Source of the DNA: an uncultured Rhodocyclaceae bacterium
GTDB taxonomy: Bacteria; Pseudomonadota; Gammaproteobacteria; Burkholderiales; Rhodocyclaceae
Assembly (NCBI GenBank): GCA_937892345.1
Contig: CALAGF010000288.1
Span: forward strand, 1-11,000
Length of the DNA stretch: 11,000 bases
Direction of reading: 5' to 3'
Part shown: positions 1 to 6,927 of the stretch, piece after piece
Position numbering within the stretch: the stretch's first letter is position 1
How the letters are laid out: every line of letters starts with the position of its first letter
The notes under the pieces: generated by a model
The model's input: only the letters and a program-made list of their open reading frames with translations
Told to the model about the DNA's origin: nothing
Databases searched by the model: none
Position numbers and translations under genes: made by a program

Positions 1-418
1 AGAGGCCGAGTTGGAGACGGGCGCCCGTCGGCAGTTCGCTGCGGTCAACCTGTGCGCTGAGTCGGAAACCGTCATGGCTTGGGGCGCACTGGATGGCTGG
101 TGGCCGGCAAATTGCTGTCGCTGCCGTTTGTCGGTAGCCGGAAAAATCGTAAATGGCCCATTCGCCCGAGGGTGAGAAATTGAATTCACGATAGGCCGCA
201 TCGCCAGCATTTGCGATAAAGGCCTCGCAGCACGTGTGTTGCCACAAACCATCGCTTGCACGGGCTGCCTTGGCCGGCGGAATGCGCAGGCCCGTGAAAC
301 CTGCAAGCAGAAAGTCGAAATGCAGCTTGCCGTCACTCGCCCACTGCAGGTCGACGCGAATGCTGCCGCTGCCCGGAATGCTGGCTGAAAACGGATAAAG
401 GGGAAGTGCGCGTGTCAT
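1..418 (-). CDS. DOMON-like domain protein (3' end outside window)
   Basis: An open frame runs leftward from an ATG at 418 to the window edge with no stop, giving 139 visible residues. The protein starts MTRALPLYPF. At about residues 66-95 it has the block LWQHTCCEAF, then YREFNFSPSGEWAIYDF followed by GYR. I recognise this block from small bacterial proteins annotated as DOMON-like; DOMON domains are beta-sandwiches that in other proteins bind heme or sugar. No signal peptide is visible, so a cytoplasmic location is likely. The biochemical role is unknown. The start is uncertain: an in-frame TTG lies four codons upstream and neither start has a clear Shine-Dalgarno. The gene is divergent from the histidine kinase block, across about 160 bp of non-coding sequence (419-578) in which I could not assign a promoter. 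Confidence 0.72.
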   Translation of the reverse strand, partial: MTRALPLYPFSASIPGSGSIRVDLQWASDGKLHFDFLLAGFTGLRIPPAKAARASDGLWQHTCCEAFIANAGDAAYREFNFSPSGEWAIYDFSGYRQTAATAICRPPAIQCAPSHDGFRLSAQVDRSELPTGARLQLGL

Positions 419-578
419 GCTGAGGGCCAAGTGAAGAGGGCGTACTTTACCCTTTCCCGGCCTATGTATCGATGGCGGGCGCAGGCAGGTCGCCTTACAT
501 CGGTCATCATGGTTTAATAACGTCTTGTTGTCCCGTCGACCTGCCCAATGCCGGTCATGCACGGGTCACGGAGAAATT

Positions 579-689
579 GTGCACATCCTGTTTGCCCCCG
601 TCCTCAGTCTTCGTCTCAATCCGCCTGCGTTGCAAACGCCGGCGGTGCTTGAGTACGAGCGGGCGTTTCGGTACGGAGCGGGCCGTTGA
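579..689 (+). CDS. possible 36-residue upstream peptide overlapping the kinase start
   Basis: A GTG at 579 sits 5 nt after GGAG (570-573) and opens a 36-codon frame starting VHILFAPVLSLRLNPP and ending YERAFRYGAGR. Its TGA stop (687-689) shares one base with the ATG of the histidine kinase at 689 (TGATG), the arrangement typical of translational coupling. I recognise no family. The frame stays open upstream to about 435, so it could be a chance open frame. The good ribosome binding site and the exact stop/start overlap are the only support. If real, it would be a leader peptide that tunes kinase translation, or a small protein. Confidence 0.3.
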   Translation: MHILFAPVLSLRLNPPALQTPAVLEYERAFRYGAGR

Positions 690-2680
690 TGCTGCAGGAA
701 CGCGATGCCCTTTACGAAATCGCCATGGCCATCGGCACCAGTCTGGATACGGGCGAAATGCTTGATGCCTGCTTGCCAGGCTTTCTCGCGTTGCAAGGTG
801 CCCGTGCTGCCGCCATCCTGAGTGGTCACGCGCCGGCTGTGACCGTATTGCGGTCGACACCGGATGAGGCGCTGTTTTCGGCTGGGCTGTCACAACTTGG
901 CGAAGCCTTGGGTCAGCAGCAAGCTTGCTGTGTACTTGCAGGGCAGACCGTGCATCTGTGGCCGTTGTCCGCGTCCGCCTCTCTGGTGGTGGCGCATGCG
1001 GCGATGAGCGACGCGCTGCATGCGGCAATCACTCTGTTGGCGGCAAAACTCGGTAATGCCTTGCAGGCCTGTCGCGAGCACGAAGAATTGTCGCGTGCGC
1101 GCAGCGCGCTTGAGCATAGCGAGCGACGCCTGATGCTGGCGCTTGATGTGGGTCACGGCGTATGGGACTGGAATGTGCGCAGCGGGAAAGTCTTTTTTTC
1201 GCGAAACTGGAAATCGATACTTGGCTACGGTGACAGCGAGATAGGCGACAGTCTCGATGAATGGTCCAGCCGCGTTCATCCCGAAGATTTGCCACGCGCC
1301 AGGGAGGACATGCTGCGGCATTTTCGCGGGGAGGCTTCCGCCTACCGCAGAGAGTTCCGGCTCAAGAGCCGTGACGGCAGCTGGCGCTGGGTGTTGGACC
1401 AGGGCATGGTATTCGAGCGTGAAGCGGACGGCGCGCCGGCGCGTGTGGTCGGTACCTTCACCGACATTACCGAGCAAAAGCAGGGGCAACTGGCCTTGCA
1501 GGAAATGCGCGACGAAGCCCTGCATTCGGCGCAGGTCAAAAGCGAATTTCTCGCCAACATGAGTCACGAGATTCGCACGCCGATGAATGGCGTGCTGGGT
1601 ATGCTCGGCTTGTTGCAGGATAGCGATCTGGTCGGCGAGCAGCGCGAATGGCTCGACCTGGCCAAGGTCTCGGCCGAGAACCTGCTGACGGTGATCAACG
1701 ATATTCTGGATTTCTCGCGAATTGAGGCCGGCAAGCTCGACATTCATGTTGAGCCGCTCGATCTGCGTGCCACGCTTGATGAAGTGCTCCGTTTGCTCAA
1801 TGTCTCGGCGGCCGGGAAAGGGCTTGCGCTGTCACTGGAGGTTGCTGCCGATGTGCCGCCAATGATCGGTACCGACGGCGGTCGCCTGCGCCAGGTGCTT
1901 CTCAATCTGGTCGGCAATGCCGTCAAATTTACCAGCGCCGGCAAAGTGACGATTCAGGTGCGCAGAGGCGATGCCGAGCACGCCGGTTGCCTGCATTTCT
2001 GTATCAGCGATACCGGGATCGGCATGGCACCGCCGGTGCTGGAAAAGATTTTTGAAGCGTTTACCCAGGCTGATGCCTCGATCACCCGACGCTTTGGCGG
2101 GACCGGGCTGGGCTTGGCGATTTCATCACGCCTGGTGCGTCTGCTCGGGGGGGAAATCTGGGCTGAAAGTGAAGTCGGAAAAGGCAGCCGTTTCCATTTC
2201 ACGCTGCGTTGTCTGACGCCTGATGCCGAGCCGGAAAAGATCGTTGATGCGCCTGCAGCAGTCAGCGAACACGGACTGAATATCCTGCTTGCCGAAGATA
2301 ATCCGGTCAATCAACGTTTGGCTGCCGCCTTGCTTGCGCGTCAAGGCCACCGTGTGATGATTGCGACAACGGGCGGACGTGCGGTCGACCTGTGGCGAAC
2401 CGGACAATTCGATGTGATTCTGATGGATATGCTGATGCCGGAAATGGATGGCATTCAAGCGACTTGCTGCATTCGCGAAGAAGAGCTGGGCACGGGCGCG
2501 CATATTCCGATCATTGCGATGACGGCCAATGCCATGGAAGGTGACCGTGAGCGCTGTCTGGCTGCCGGCATGGATGATTACGTTTCAAAACCGATCGTTG
2601 CCGCAGCGCTTGCTGCCGCACTGTCCCGCGTGCCTTCGTCGCTGTCGGGTCGAATTGAACAGAATGGGATGCTCGATTGA
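689..2680 (+). CDS. cytoplasmic hybrid sensor histidine kinase (PAS-HisKA-HATPase-REC)
   Basis: This 663-residue protein senses a signal, autophosphorylates on His and passes the phosphate to its own receiver domain. Residues 1 to about 115 form a GAF-like N-terminal region, followed by a short helical linker. A PAS_3-type fold spans about 149-262 and ends DITEQKQ. The HisKA H-box is MSHEIRTPMNG with phospho-acceptor H293. The HATPase has an N-box around N410, then DTGIGM and GGTGLGLAIS. The receiver (about 530-650) has acidic pair E536/D537, phospho-acceptor D580 and conserved K634. There is no transmembrane segment and no HPt domain, so a separate phosphotransfer partner is likely; none is encoded here. 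I chose the ATG at 689, after GGAG at 675-678, over the adjacent TTG at 686. The stop overlaps the next gene by 4 nt. The architecture is certain; the signal and output are unknown. Confidence 0.95.
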   Translation: MLQERDALYEIAMAIGTSLDTGEMLDACLPGFLALQGARAAAILSGHAPAVTVLRSTPDEALFSAGLSQLGEALGQQQACCVLAGQTVHLWPLSASASLVVAHAAMSDALHAAITLLAAKLGNALQACREHEELSRARSALEHSERRLMLALDVGHGVWDWNVRSGKVFFSRNWKSILGYGDSEIGDSLDEWSSRVHPEDLPRAREDMLRHFRGEASAYRREFRLKSRDGSWRWVLDQGMVFEREADGAPARVVGTFTDITEQKQGQLALQEMRDEALHSAQVKSEFLANMSHEIRTPMNGVLGMLGLLQDSDLVGEQREWLDLAKVSAENLLTVINDILDFSRIEAGKLDIHVEPLDLRATLDEVLRLLNVSAAGKGLALSLEVAADVPPMIGTDGGRLRQVLLNLVGNAVKFTSAGKVTIQVRRGDAEHAGCLHFCISDTGIGMAPPVLEKIFEAFTQADASITRRFGGTGLGLAISSRLVRLLGGEIWAESEVGKGSRFHFTLRCLTPDAEPEKIVDAPAAVSEHGLNILLAEDNPVNQRLAAALLARQGHRVMIATTGGRAVDLWRTGQFDVILMDMLMPEMDGIQATCCIREEELGTGAHIPIIAMTANAMEGDRERCLAAGMDDYVSKPIVAAALAAALSRVPSSLSGRIEQNGMLD

Positions 2681-3381
2681 AAGCCATCGTATTTTTTCTG
2701 GTTCTCGTCAATGTGCTGTTTTATGCCTGGGGCGCTGGCGTATTTGGCGGAAAGCAGCGGCTGGATGGCCTGAGGATAGGCCAGCAGGTCAATCCGGATA
2801 GCGTTCGGATTGTGTCGCGCGGTGACGCGCCTGGCGCCGCCGCCCCGGTGGAAACGCCTGTTGCTCAGCCTGTGGCTGCTCCTGAGCCAGAAAAGGCTGT
2901 CGCTCCTCCTCCTCCTCCTGTGCCTGCCGTTGCATGTTTGACGTGGCAGTCGCTGTCGGTGGAAGTCGCCGACCGGGTACTTTCCGAAGTGCGAACCCGA
3001 TTCCCTGACTACACGGTTAGCCGGCTGTCGACCAACGGCGACAGCAACGGCTGGTGGGTACATATCTCGTCATTTGCAGATCGTGCCAGCGCCCACAAAA
3101 AAGCCGTCGAGTTGCCGCGCTTGGGTGTGGAAGACTATTTCATCGTAGAAGATGGCGACCGCTATGCCATTTCTCTCGGGGTCTTCAGTAGCGAAAAAGG
3201 TGCGCGAGATCGCCTCGCCGCCTTGCGTACCAAAGGCGTGCAGTCTGCCCGTGTCGGTTTAAGGCCCGATCCGGCGGGTACGGTGGGCCTGGAGTTGCGT
3301 GGCCCGGCCCAGTACGAAGATGCCTTGCGCGCGGTATTGCCCACGCTTGCACCCAAACAAACGCCACAGGCCTGCAAGTGA
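2677..3381 (+). CDS. membrane-anchored SPOR-domain protein
   Basis: This 234-residue protein has an N-terminal hydrophobic anchor at about residues 4-23 (AIVFFLVLVNVLFYAWG) with no signal-peptidase site. A low-complexity Pro/Ala/Val/Glu linker follows (about 45-85) and includes five consecutive prolines at 77-81. A SPOR-type domain lies at about 124-195, with the typical WWVHISSFADRASA and YAISLGVFSSEKGA segments. SPOR domains bind glycan strands lacking stem peptides, usually at the division septum, so this is most likely an inner-membrane protein with a periplasmic domain. The start is a TTG inside the kinase stop (TTGA overlap), and the stop overlaps the coaE start (GTGA). The position next to zapD fits a division-associated role, but that is inference. 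Confidence 0.85.
   Translation: MKAIVFFLVLVNVLFYAWGAGVFGGKQRLDGLRIGQQVNPDSVRIVSRGDAPGAAAPVETPVAQPVAAPEPEKAVAPPPPPVPAVACLTWQSLSVEVADRVLSEVRTRFPDYTVSRLSTNGDSNGWWVHISSFADRASAHKKAVELPRLGVEDYFIVEDGDRYAISLGVFSSEKGARDRLAALRTKGVQSARVGLRPDPAGTVGLELRGPAQYEDALRAVLPTLAPKQTPQACK
2905..2919 (+). repeat. CCT trinucleotide repeat (5 units)
   Basis: Five in-frame CCT codons encode Pro77-Pro81 of the SPOR protein's periplasmic linker. A change in unit number would alter linker length without a frameshift, so this would be a length-variable tract rather than a phase switch. Linkers of this kind commonly carry such repeats. Confidence 0.8.
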
Positions 3382-4001
3382 GCGCCTTCATCATTGGCCT
3401 GACCGGGGGGATAGGGAGCGGTAAAAGTACCGTCGCCGACGCTTTCGTTGCTGCGGGTGGCGGTTTGGTGGATACCGATGAAATTGCGCATCACCTGACG
3501 GCTGCGGGTGGCGCTGCCATGCCTGCTTTGCGCTCGGCATTTGGTGAAAAAATCTGCGATGTCTCCGGCGCGCTCGACCGTGCCGCGATGCGCCAGCAAG
3601 TCTTCTCCGATCCCGATGTACGGGTGCGGCTGGAAGGGATTCTGCACCCGATGATCCGACAATTGGCGCTGGACCAGTGTGCGTGCATGGCAACGCCATA
3701 TGTCGTTCTGGCGGTGCCGCTTTTGCTGGAGTCCGGTGCCTACCGTACGCAATGCGACCGGATTCTGGTGGTGGATTGTCCTGAGTCCCTGCAGGTTCAG
3801 CGCGTGATGGCACGCAATGGCTTGGCGGCGGCACAGGTGGAGGCCATCATGGCGGCACAGGCATCTCGAGGCCAGCGGCTGGCAATTGCGGACGATGTTC
3901 TGCTCAATGATGGCGATACCGACATGATCGATCTGCAGGTCAGTCGCCTGCATCGCAAGTATCTGGGGCTGGCTGCGGAAAAACTTAAAGCAAGCTGTTG
4001 A
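3378..4001 (+). CDS. coaE: dephospho-CoA kinase
   Basis: CoaE phosphorylates the ribose 3'-OH of dephospho-CoA with ATP, the last step of coenzyme A synthesis in the cytosol. The 207-residue length is normal for the family. The P-loop GGIGSGKST is at residues 10-18, the acidic DTDEIAHHL motif is at 32-40, and the family motifs LHPMIR, VPLLLESGAY and ILVVDCPE follow in the expected order. The GTG start overlaps the stop of the SPOR gene (GTGA), implying translational coupling. zapD begins 57 nt downstream. In many betaproteobacteria coaE, zapD and yacG follow the prepilin peptidase gene pilD; here the upstream neighbours are a kinase and a SPOR protein instead. Confidence 0.96.
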   Translation: MSAFIIGLTGGIGSGKSTVADAFVAAGGGLVDTDEIAHHLTAAGGAAMPALRSAFGEKICDVSGALDRAAMRQQVFSDPDVRVRLEGILHPMIRQLALDQCACMATPYVVLAVPLLLESGAYRTQCDRILVVDCPESLQVQRVMARNGLAAAQVEAIMAAQASRGQRLAIADDVLLNDGDTDMIDLQVSRLHRKYLGLAAEKLKASC

Positions 4002-4058
4002 GATTTGCACGCAAATGGCTCAGAATTCACGGAATTTTCCTGATTCTGGAACCCGTTC

Positions 4059-4817
4059 GTGATCATCTACGAGTACCCGTTTAACGAGCGCATCCGTACG
4101 CTGCTGCGACTTGAAGACCTCTTCGAGAAAACGGCGTATTTCGTTCGTTCGGAAGGTGCGCATGAACATCATGCAGCGCTGTTGACGCTTTTCGAAATTC
4201 TCGAAGTTGCTGGCCGTGCCGATCTCAAGATGGATCTGATCCAGGAGTTGGAGCGCCAGCGCCAGACCTTGCTGGCTTTCCGCAACAACCCGGATATCTC
4301 CGAAGAGGCGCTGTCGGGGGCCTTGTATGAAATCGAGCAGGCCTCGGCCTCGCTGCTGGCAATGTCCGGCAAGATGGGCCAGTACCTTCGCGACAACGAC
4401 TGGCTGATGGGCATCAAGAGCCGTGCCGCCATCCCCGGCGGTGTGTGCGAATTCGATTTGCCGTCCTATCACTGGTGGTTGAACCGTAGCCCGGAAACCC
4501 GGCGCCAAGCGATCGAGGAGTGGAGTCGTCCGCTGCTGGCCCTGCGTGATGCCTCTGCCATCGTGCTGCGCCTGCTGCGCGCCAGTGGCCGGCCCAAGCA
4601 GTACAGCGCAGTGCTTGGCCAGTTCCAGCTCAATCTGGGCGGGACTTCCGCCCAGATGGTCCGAGTTGCTCTGGACCCGGAAGAGGCTGCGATTCCGGAA
4701 GTGAGTGCCAACAAGTACTTTCTCAACATTCGCTTTACCCGGCCACCCGCCGGCGAAATCAAGGCCAAGGGCTGCGATCGCGATGTGGCTTTTGAACTGA
4801 CCTTCTGCAATCTGTGA
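4059..4817 (+). CDS. zapD: cell division protein ZapD
   Basis: ZapD (formerly YacF, DUF1342) binds the C-terminal tail of FtsZ and bundles its protofilaments at the cytoplasmic Z-ring. The 252-residue length fits the family. The N-terminus, (V)[21 protein letters not shown], is the highly conserved family opening, which fixes the GTG at 4059 as the start even though its ribosome binding site is weak (TGGA about 8 nt upstream). Other recognisable blocks are [19 protein letters not shown], the [10 protein letters not shown] segment and a C-terminal NIRFTRPP region. The stop overlaps the yacG GTG by 4 nt. The coaE-zapD-yacG order is the usual one in beta- and gammaproteobacteria. Confidence 0.96.
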   Translation: MIIYEYPFNERIRTLLRLEDLFEKTAYFVRSEGAHEHHAALLTLFEILEVAGRADLKMDLIQELERQRQTLLAFRNNPDISEEALSGALYEIEQASASLLAMSGKMGQYLRDNDWLMGIKSRAAIPGGVCEFDLPSYHWWLNRSPETRRQAIEEWSRPLLALRDASAIVLRLLRASGRPKQYSAVLGQFQLNLGGTSAQMVRVALDPEEAAIPEVSANKYFLNIRFTRPPAGEIKAKGCDRDVAFELTFCNL

Positions 4818-5029
4818 GCGACACCCCAAAAGTTCGCAAGGTTCGTTGCCCGCAATGCGGGAGCGATGCGCTCTGGGCGCCGGAAAATGCCTTTCGGCCC
4901 TTCTGTTCCGAACGCTGCAAGCAAATTGATCTGGGCGCCTGGGCCAGCGACAGTTATGCGATTGCGGGGTCGTTGACCGATGAAGACGGGAACGTTCCCG
5001 CCTTGGCTATTGAGCCTCAGCGCAACTAA
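4814..5029 (+). CDS. yacG: DNA gyrase inhibitor YacG (zinc finger)
   Basis: This is a 71-residue protein with the YacG zinc site: Cys12 and Cys15 in CPQC, then Cys31 and Cys35 in CSERC. The family signature [16 protein letters not shown] is followed by YAI(A)G. In E. coli YacG binds GyrB and blocks DNA binding by gyrase. The GTG start sits inside the zapD stop (GTGA). It is the last gene of the rightward block and ends 22 nt from the convergent Nudix gene. I see no clear terminator in that gap, so read-through between the convergent units is possible. Confidence 0.95.
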   Translation: MSDTPKVRKVRCPQCGSDALWAPENAFRPFCSERCKQIDLGAWASDSYAIAGSLTDEDGNVPALAIEPQRN

Positions 5030-5051
5030 GCGCCTTTCCCTGCGTCCTTGA

Positions 5052-5996
5052 TTACCAGCCGCGCAGCAGCGCGATGCCATGCGCACCATGCGTCTGCGCT
5101 GTGGATAGCATCTCCGGCTTTTGTCCGCCCAGTGCAAAAACCGGCAGGGTGTTGCCGGCGCAAGCGTCGGCAAAGCCACGCCAGCCCATGCCAGCCTGCT
5201 CCGGGTGACTTGGCGTCGGCAATACCGGGCCGAGCAGCGCATAGTCCAGTTCGAGCTGGCCGGCATGCCGGATTTCTTCTGCCGTGTGACAGGAGGCGCC
5301 AACCCAGAGAAACTCGGGGCGGTGCTTGTGCTCAGCCAGTTGTGCCGCGCTCAGGTGTAAACCGTCGGCACCGAGATCGCAGGCCAGTTGCGCATCACCG
5401 TTGATCATCAGCAGCGCGCCATGGGCTGTGCAACGCTGGCGTACCGCCATGCCGAACTCGCGGCGCACCGCCTCGGGCAGGTGTTTGTCGCGTAGTTGCA
5501 CCAAGCCCAATCCTTGTTGCAGTGCCTGCTCAAGGCGATTCAGTTCTGCAGCGACGCCATGAGCTTCTGCCTGGGTAATGGCCATTGTGGTCGGCAGGGA
5601 CAGCGCTTTCAGGATGGGGGCGTTGGCCGGCAGGATGGGAGTGACCTGGGCCGCTTTTCCGCAAATCTGCCAGTCGACCGCAGAATGCTCCAGTGGCGCG
5701 GTAATGCCGATTTCTCCGGTCCACGCGGTAGCGCGCCAGAAATTGAGGCGCACCGTGGCATGCGGATACGTGAACTGCCGGGTTAGCCAGGGGGCGCATT
5801 CTGTGACGGTGATGCCGAGCTCTTCATGGAGTTCGCGGATCAGGGCTTCGCGCACACTTTCGCCGGCTTCCAGTTTGCCGCCTGGGAATTCCCAATAGCC
5901 TGCGTAGACTTTGCCCGGCGGACGCTGGGCGAGCAGGAAGCTGCGACCTTCGTCGCGCAGCATGACGGCGGCTGCAACCTCGACGATGGGGCTCAT
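5052..5996 (-). CDS. MutT-type Nudix hydrolase fused to a ThiE-like domain
   Basis: This is a 314-residue fusion. Residues 1 to about 132 are a MutT-like Nudix hydrolase: the Nudix box runs G40 to I62 with E46, R54, E55, E58 and E59 all present, and the preceding AGYWEFPGGK is typical of 8-oxo-dGTP diphosphatases that cleanse the nucleotide pool. Residues about 138-314 form a TIM-barrel domain of the ThiE/TenI kind, with VQLRDK (166-171), GADGLHL (209-215), GASCHT (233-238), LGPVLPTPSH (255-264) and ALGG (288-291). Several residues that bind substrate in ThiE are replaced, so thiamine phosphate synthesis is doubtful. The same fusion is known in other proteobacteria, for example PA4400 of Pseudomonas. 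The ATG overlaps the stop of the upstream ATPase gene (ATGA). Confidence 0.93.
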   Translation of the reverse strand: MSPIVEVAAAVMLRDEGRSFLLAQRPPGKVYAGYWEFPGGKLEAGESVREALIRELHEELGITVTECAPWLTRQFTYPHATVRLNFWRATAWTGEIGITAPLEHSAVDWQICGKAAQVTPILPANAPILKALSLPTTMAITQAEAHGVAAELNRLEQALQQGLGLVQLRDKHLPEAVRREFGMAVRQRCTAHGALLMINGDAQLACDLGADGLHLSAAQLAEHKHRPEFLWVGASCHTAEEIRHAGQLELDYALLGPVLPTPSHPEQAGMGWRGFADACAGNTLPVFALGGQKPEMLSTAQTHGAHGIALLRGW

Positions 5997-6880
5997 GCGG
6001 GTGTTTCGCCCGGGTTAAGTCGGCCGGCAAGGTCGCGGGCGAATTGCCAGGCAACCCGGCCGGAGCGCGAGCCCCGTGCCAGTGCCCAATTCAAGGCTTC
6101 GCGTTCGCTGCCGGCGATATCACTATCGCGGATACCGAACTGTTTTGCCCAATGCGCGAACACGGCCAGGTAGTCGTTTTGCGAGAAGGGGTAGAAGGAA
6201 ATCCACAAGCCAAAGCGTTCGGAAAGCGAGATTTTTTCTTCCACCGCTTCGCCTGGGTGAATTTCATCATCGACCCGCAAGGTGTCGAGATTCTCCGAAA
6301 AATATTCCGGCATCAGATGGCGACGGTTGGAGGTGGCGTAGATGAGTACATTGTCCGGCGGGGCCGCGACCGAGCCATCAAGGACGGACTTGAGCGCCTT
6401 GTAGGCTGTCTCGCCGGCGTCAAATGACAGGTCATCGCAGAAAATGATGAATTTCTCCGGTCGACCGTCGATGAGGTCGACAATATCGGGCAAATCCACC
6501 AGGTCCTGCTTGTCGACTTCGATCAGGCGCAGCCCTTGCTCGGCATAGGCATTGAATACGGCCTTGACCAGCGAAGATTTGCCGCAGCCGCGGGCGCCGG
6601 TGAGCAAGACATTGTTGGCGCCGCGACCGGCAACGAACTGGGCGGTATTGCTGACGATGCGTGCTTTTTGGTCGTCTACAGTTTCAATGTCTTCAAGGCG
6701 GATGGGGTGCGGATGGGCCACTGCCTGCAGCCAGCCCCTTCCGCCACGCCGACGCCAGCGGAAAGCCACGGCCTTGTCCCATTGCGCTTGCGGCGCAGCA
6801 GGCGGCAGTACGGATTCCAGTCGGCCGAGAAGGTCTTCGGCACGGTTCAGCAGGCGTTCGAGTTGAGCGGGGTCTATCAT
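5993..6880 (-). CDS. DUF815 family AAA+ ATP-binding protein
   Basis: This is a 295-residue P-loop ATPase of the DUF815 family. Walker A GARGCGKSS starts at residue 95, with Lys101 as the nucleotide-binding lysine. Walker B FIIFCDD ends at Asp149/Asp150. A sensor-like ATSNRRHL follows, and further on are the family segments FSENLDT and GLWISFYPF. I see no membrane segment. The cellular role of this family is not established. I chose the ATG at 6880; the frame extends eight codons upstream to a TTG at 6904, but homologous proteins begin close to the sequence DPAQLERLLNRAE. The gene is coupled by a 4-nt overlap to the Nudix/ThiE gene and divergent from mltA, with only 47 bp between the starts. 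Confidence 0.9.
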   Translation of the reverse strand: MIDPAQLERLLNRAEDLLGRLESVLPPAAPQAQWDKAVAFRWRRRGGRGWLQAVAHPHPIRLEDIETVDDQKARIVSNTAQFVAGRGANNVLLTGARGCGKSSLVKAVFNAYAEQGLRLIEVDKQDLVDLPDIVDLIDGRPEKFIIFCDDLSFDAGETAYKALKSVLDGSVAAPPDNVLIYATSNRRHLMPEYFSENLDTLRVDDEIHPGEAVEEKISLSERFGLWISFYPFSQNDYLAVFAHWAKQFGIRDSDIAGSEREALNWALARGSRSGRVAWQFARDLAGRLNPGETPA

Positions 6881-6889
6881 CTTGGCGGG

Positions 6890-6895
6890 TATACT
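6890..6895 (+). promoter_or_regulatory. possible -10 element for mltA
   Basis: TATACT lies 33 nt upstream of the mltA ATG in the 47-bp divergent gap. The nearest -35-like hexamer, TTGAGC at 6863-6868, is 21 bp away, which is too far for a standard sigma-70 spacing. The hexamer is nearly self-complementary, so it could serve either strand. Support is weak. Confidence 0.25.
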
Positions 6896-6927
6896 GCGCG
6901 GCAAAGTTGCTCACTCTAACCAAAGCC

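Noticed and set aside
472..765. 97-codon plus-strand frame ahead of the kinase
   Set aside because: It overlaps the kinase N-terminus out of frame, lacks a good ribosome binding site and has no recognisable protein features.
4021..4048. Nested short inverted repeat (CAGAAT...ATTCTG around GGAA..TTCC) between coaE and zapD
   Set aside because: The stems are short and AT-rich with uneven internal loops and no U tract, so it is not a convincing terminator or attenuator.
6881..6904. TTG start eight codons upstream for the DUF815 ATPase
   Set aside because: It would add residues not typical of the family, and the ATG at 6880 is a stronger start codon; no better Shine-Dalgarno supports the TTG.
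6661..6927. N-terminal extension of the mltA reading frame
   Set aside because: It lies antisense over the DUF815 gene, and only the ATG at 6928 yields a proper lipoprotein signal peptide with lipobox.
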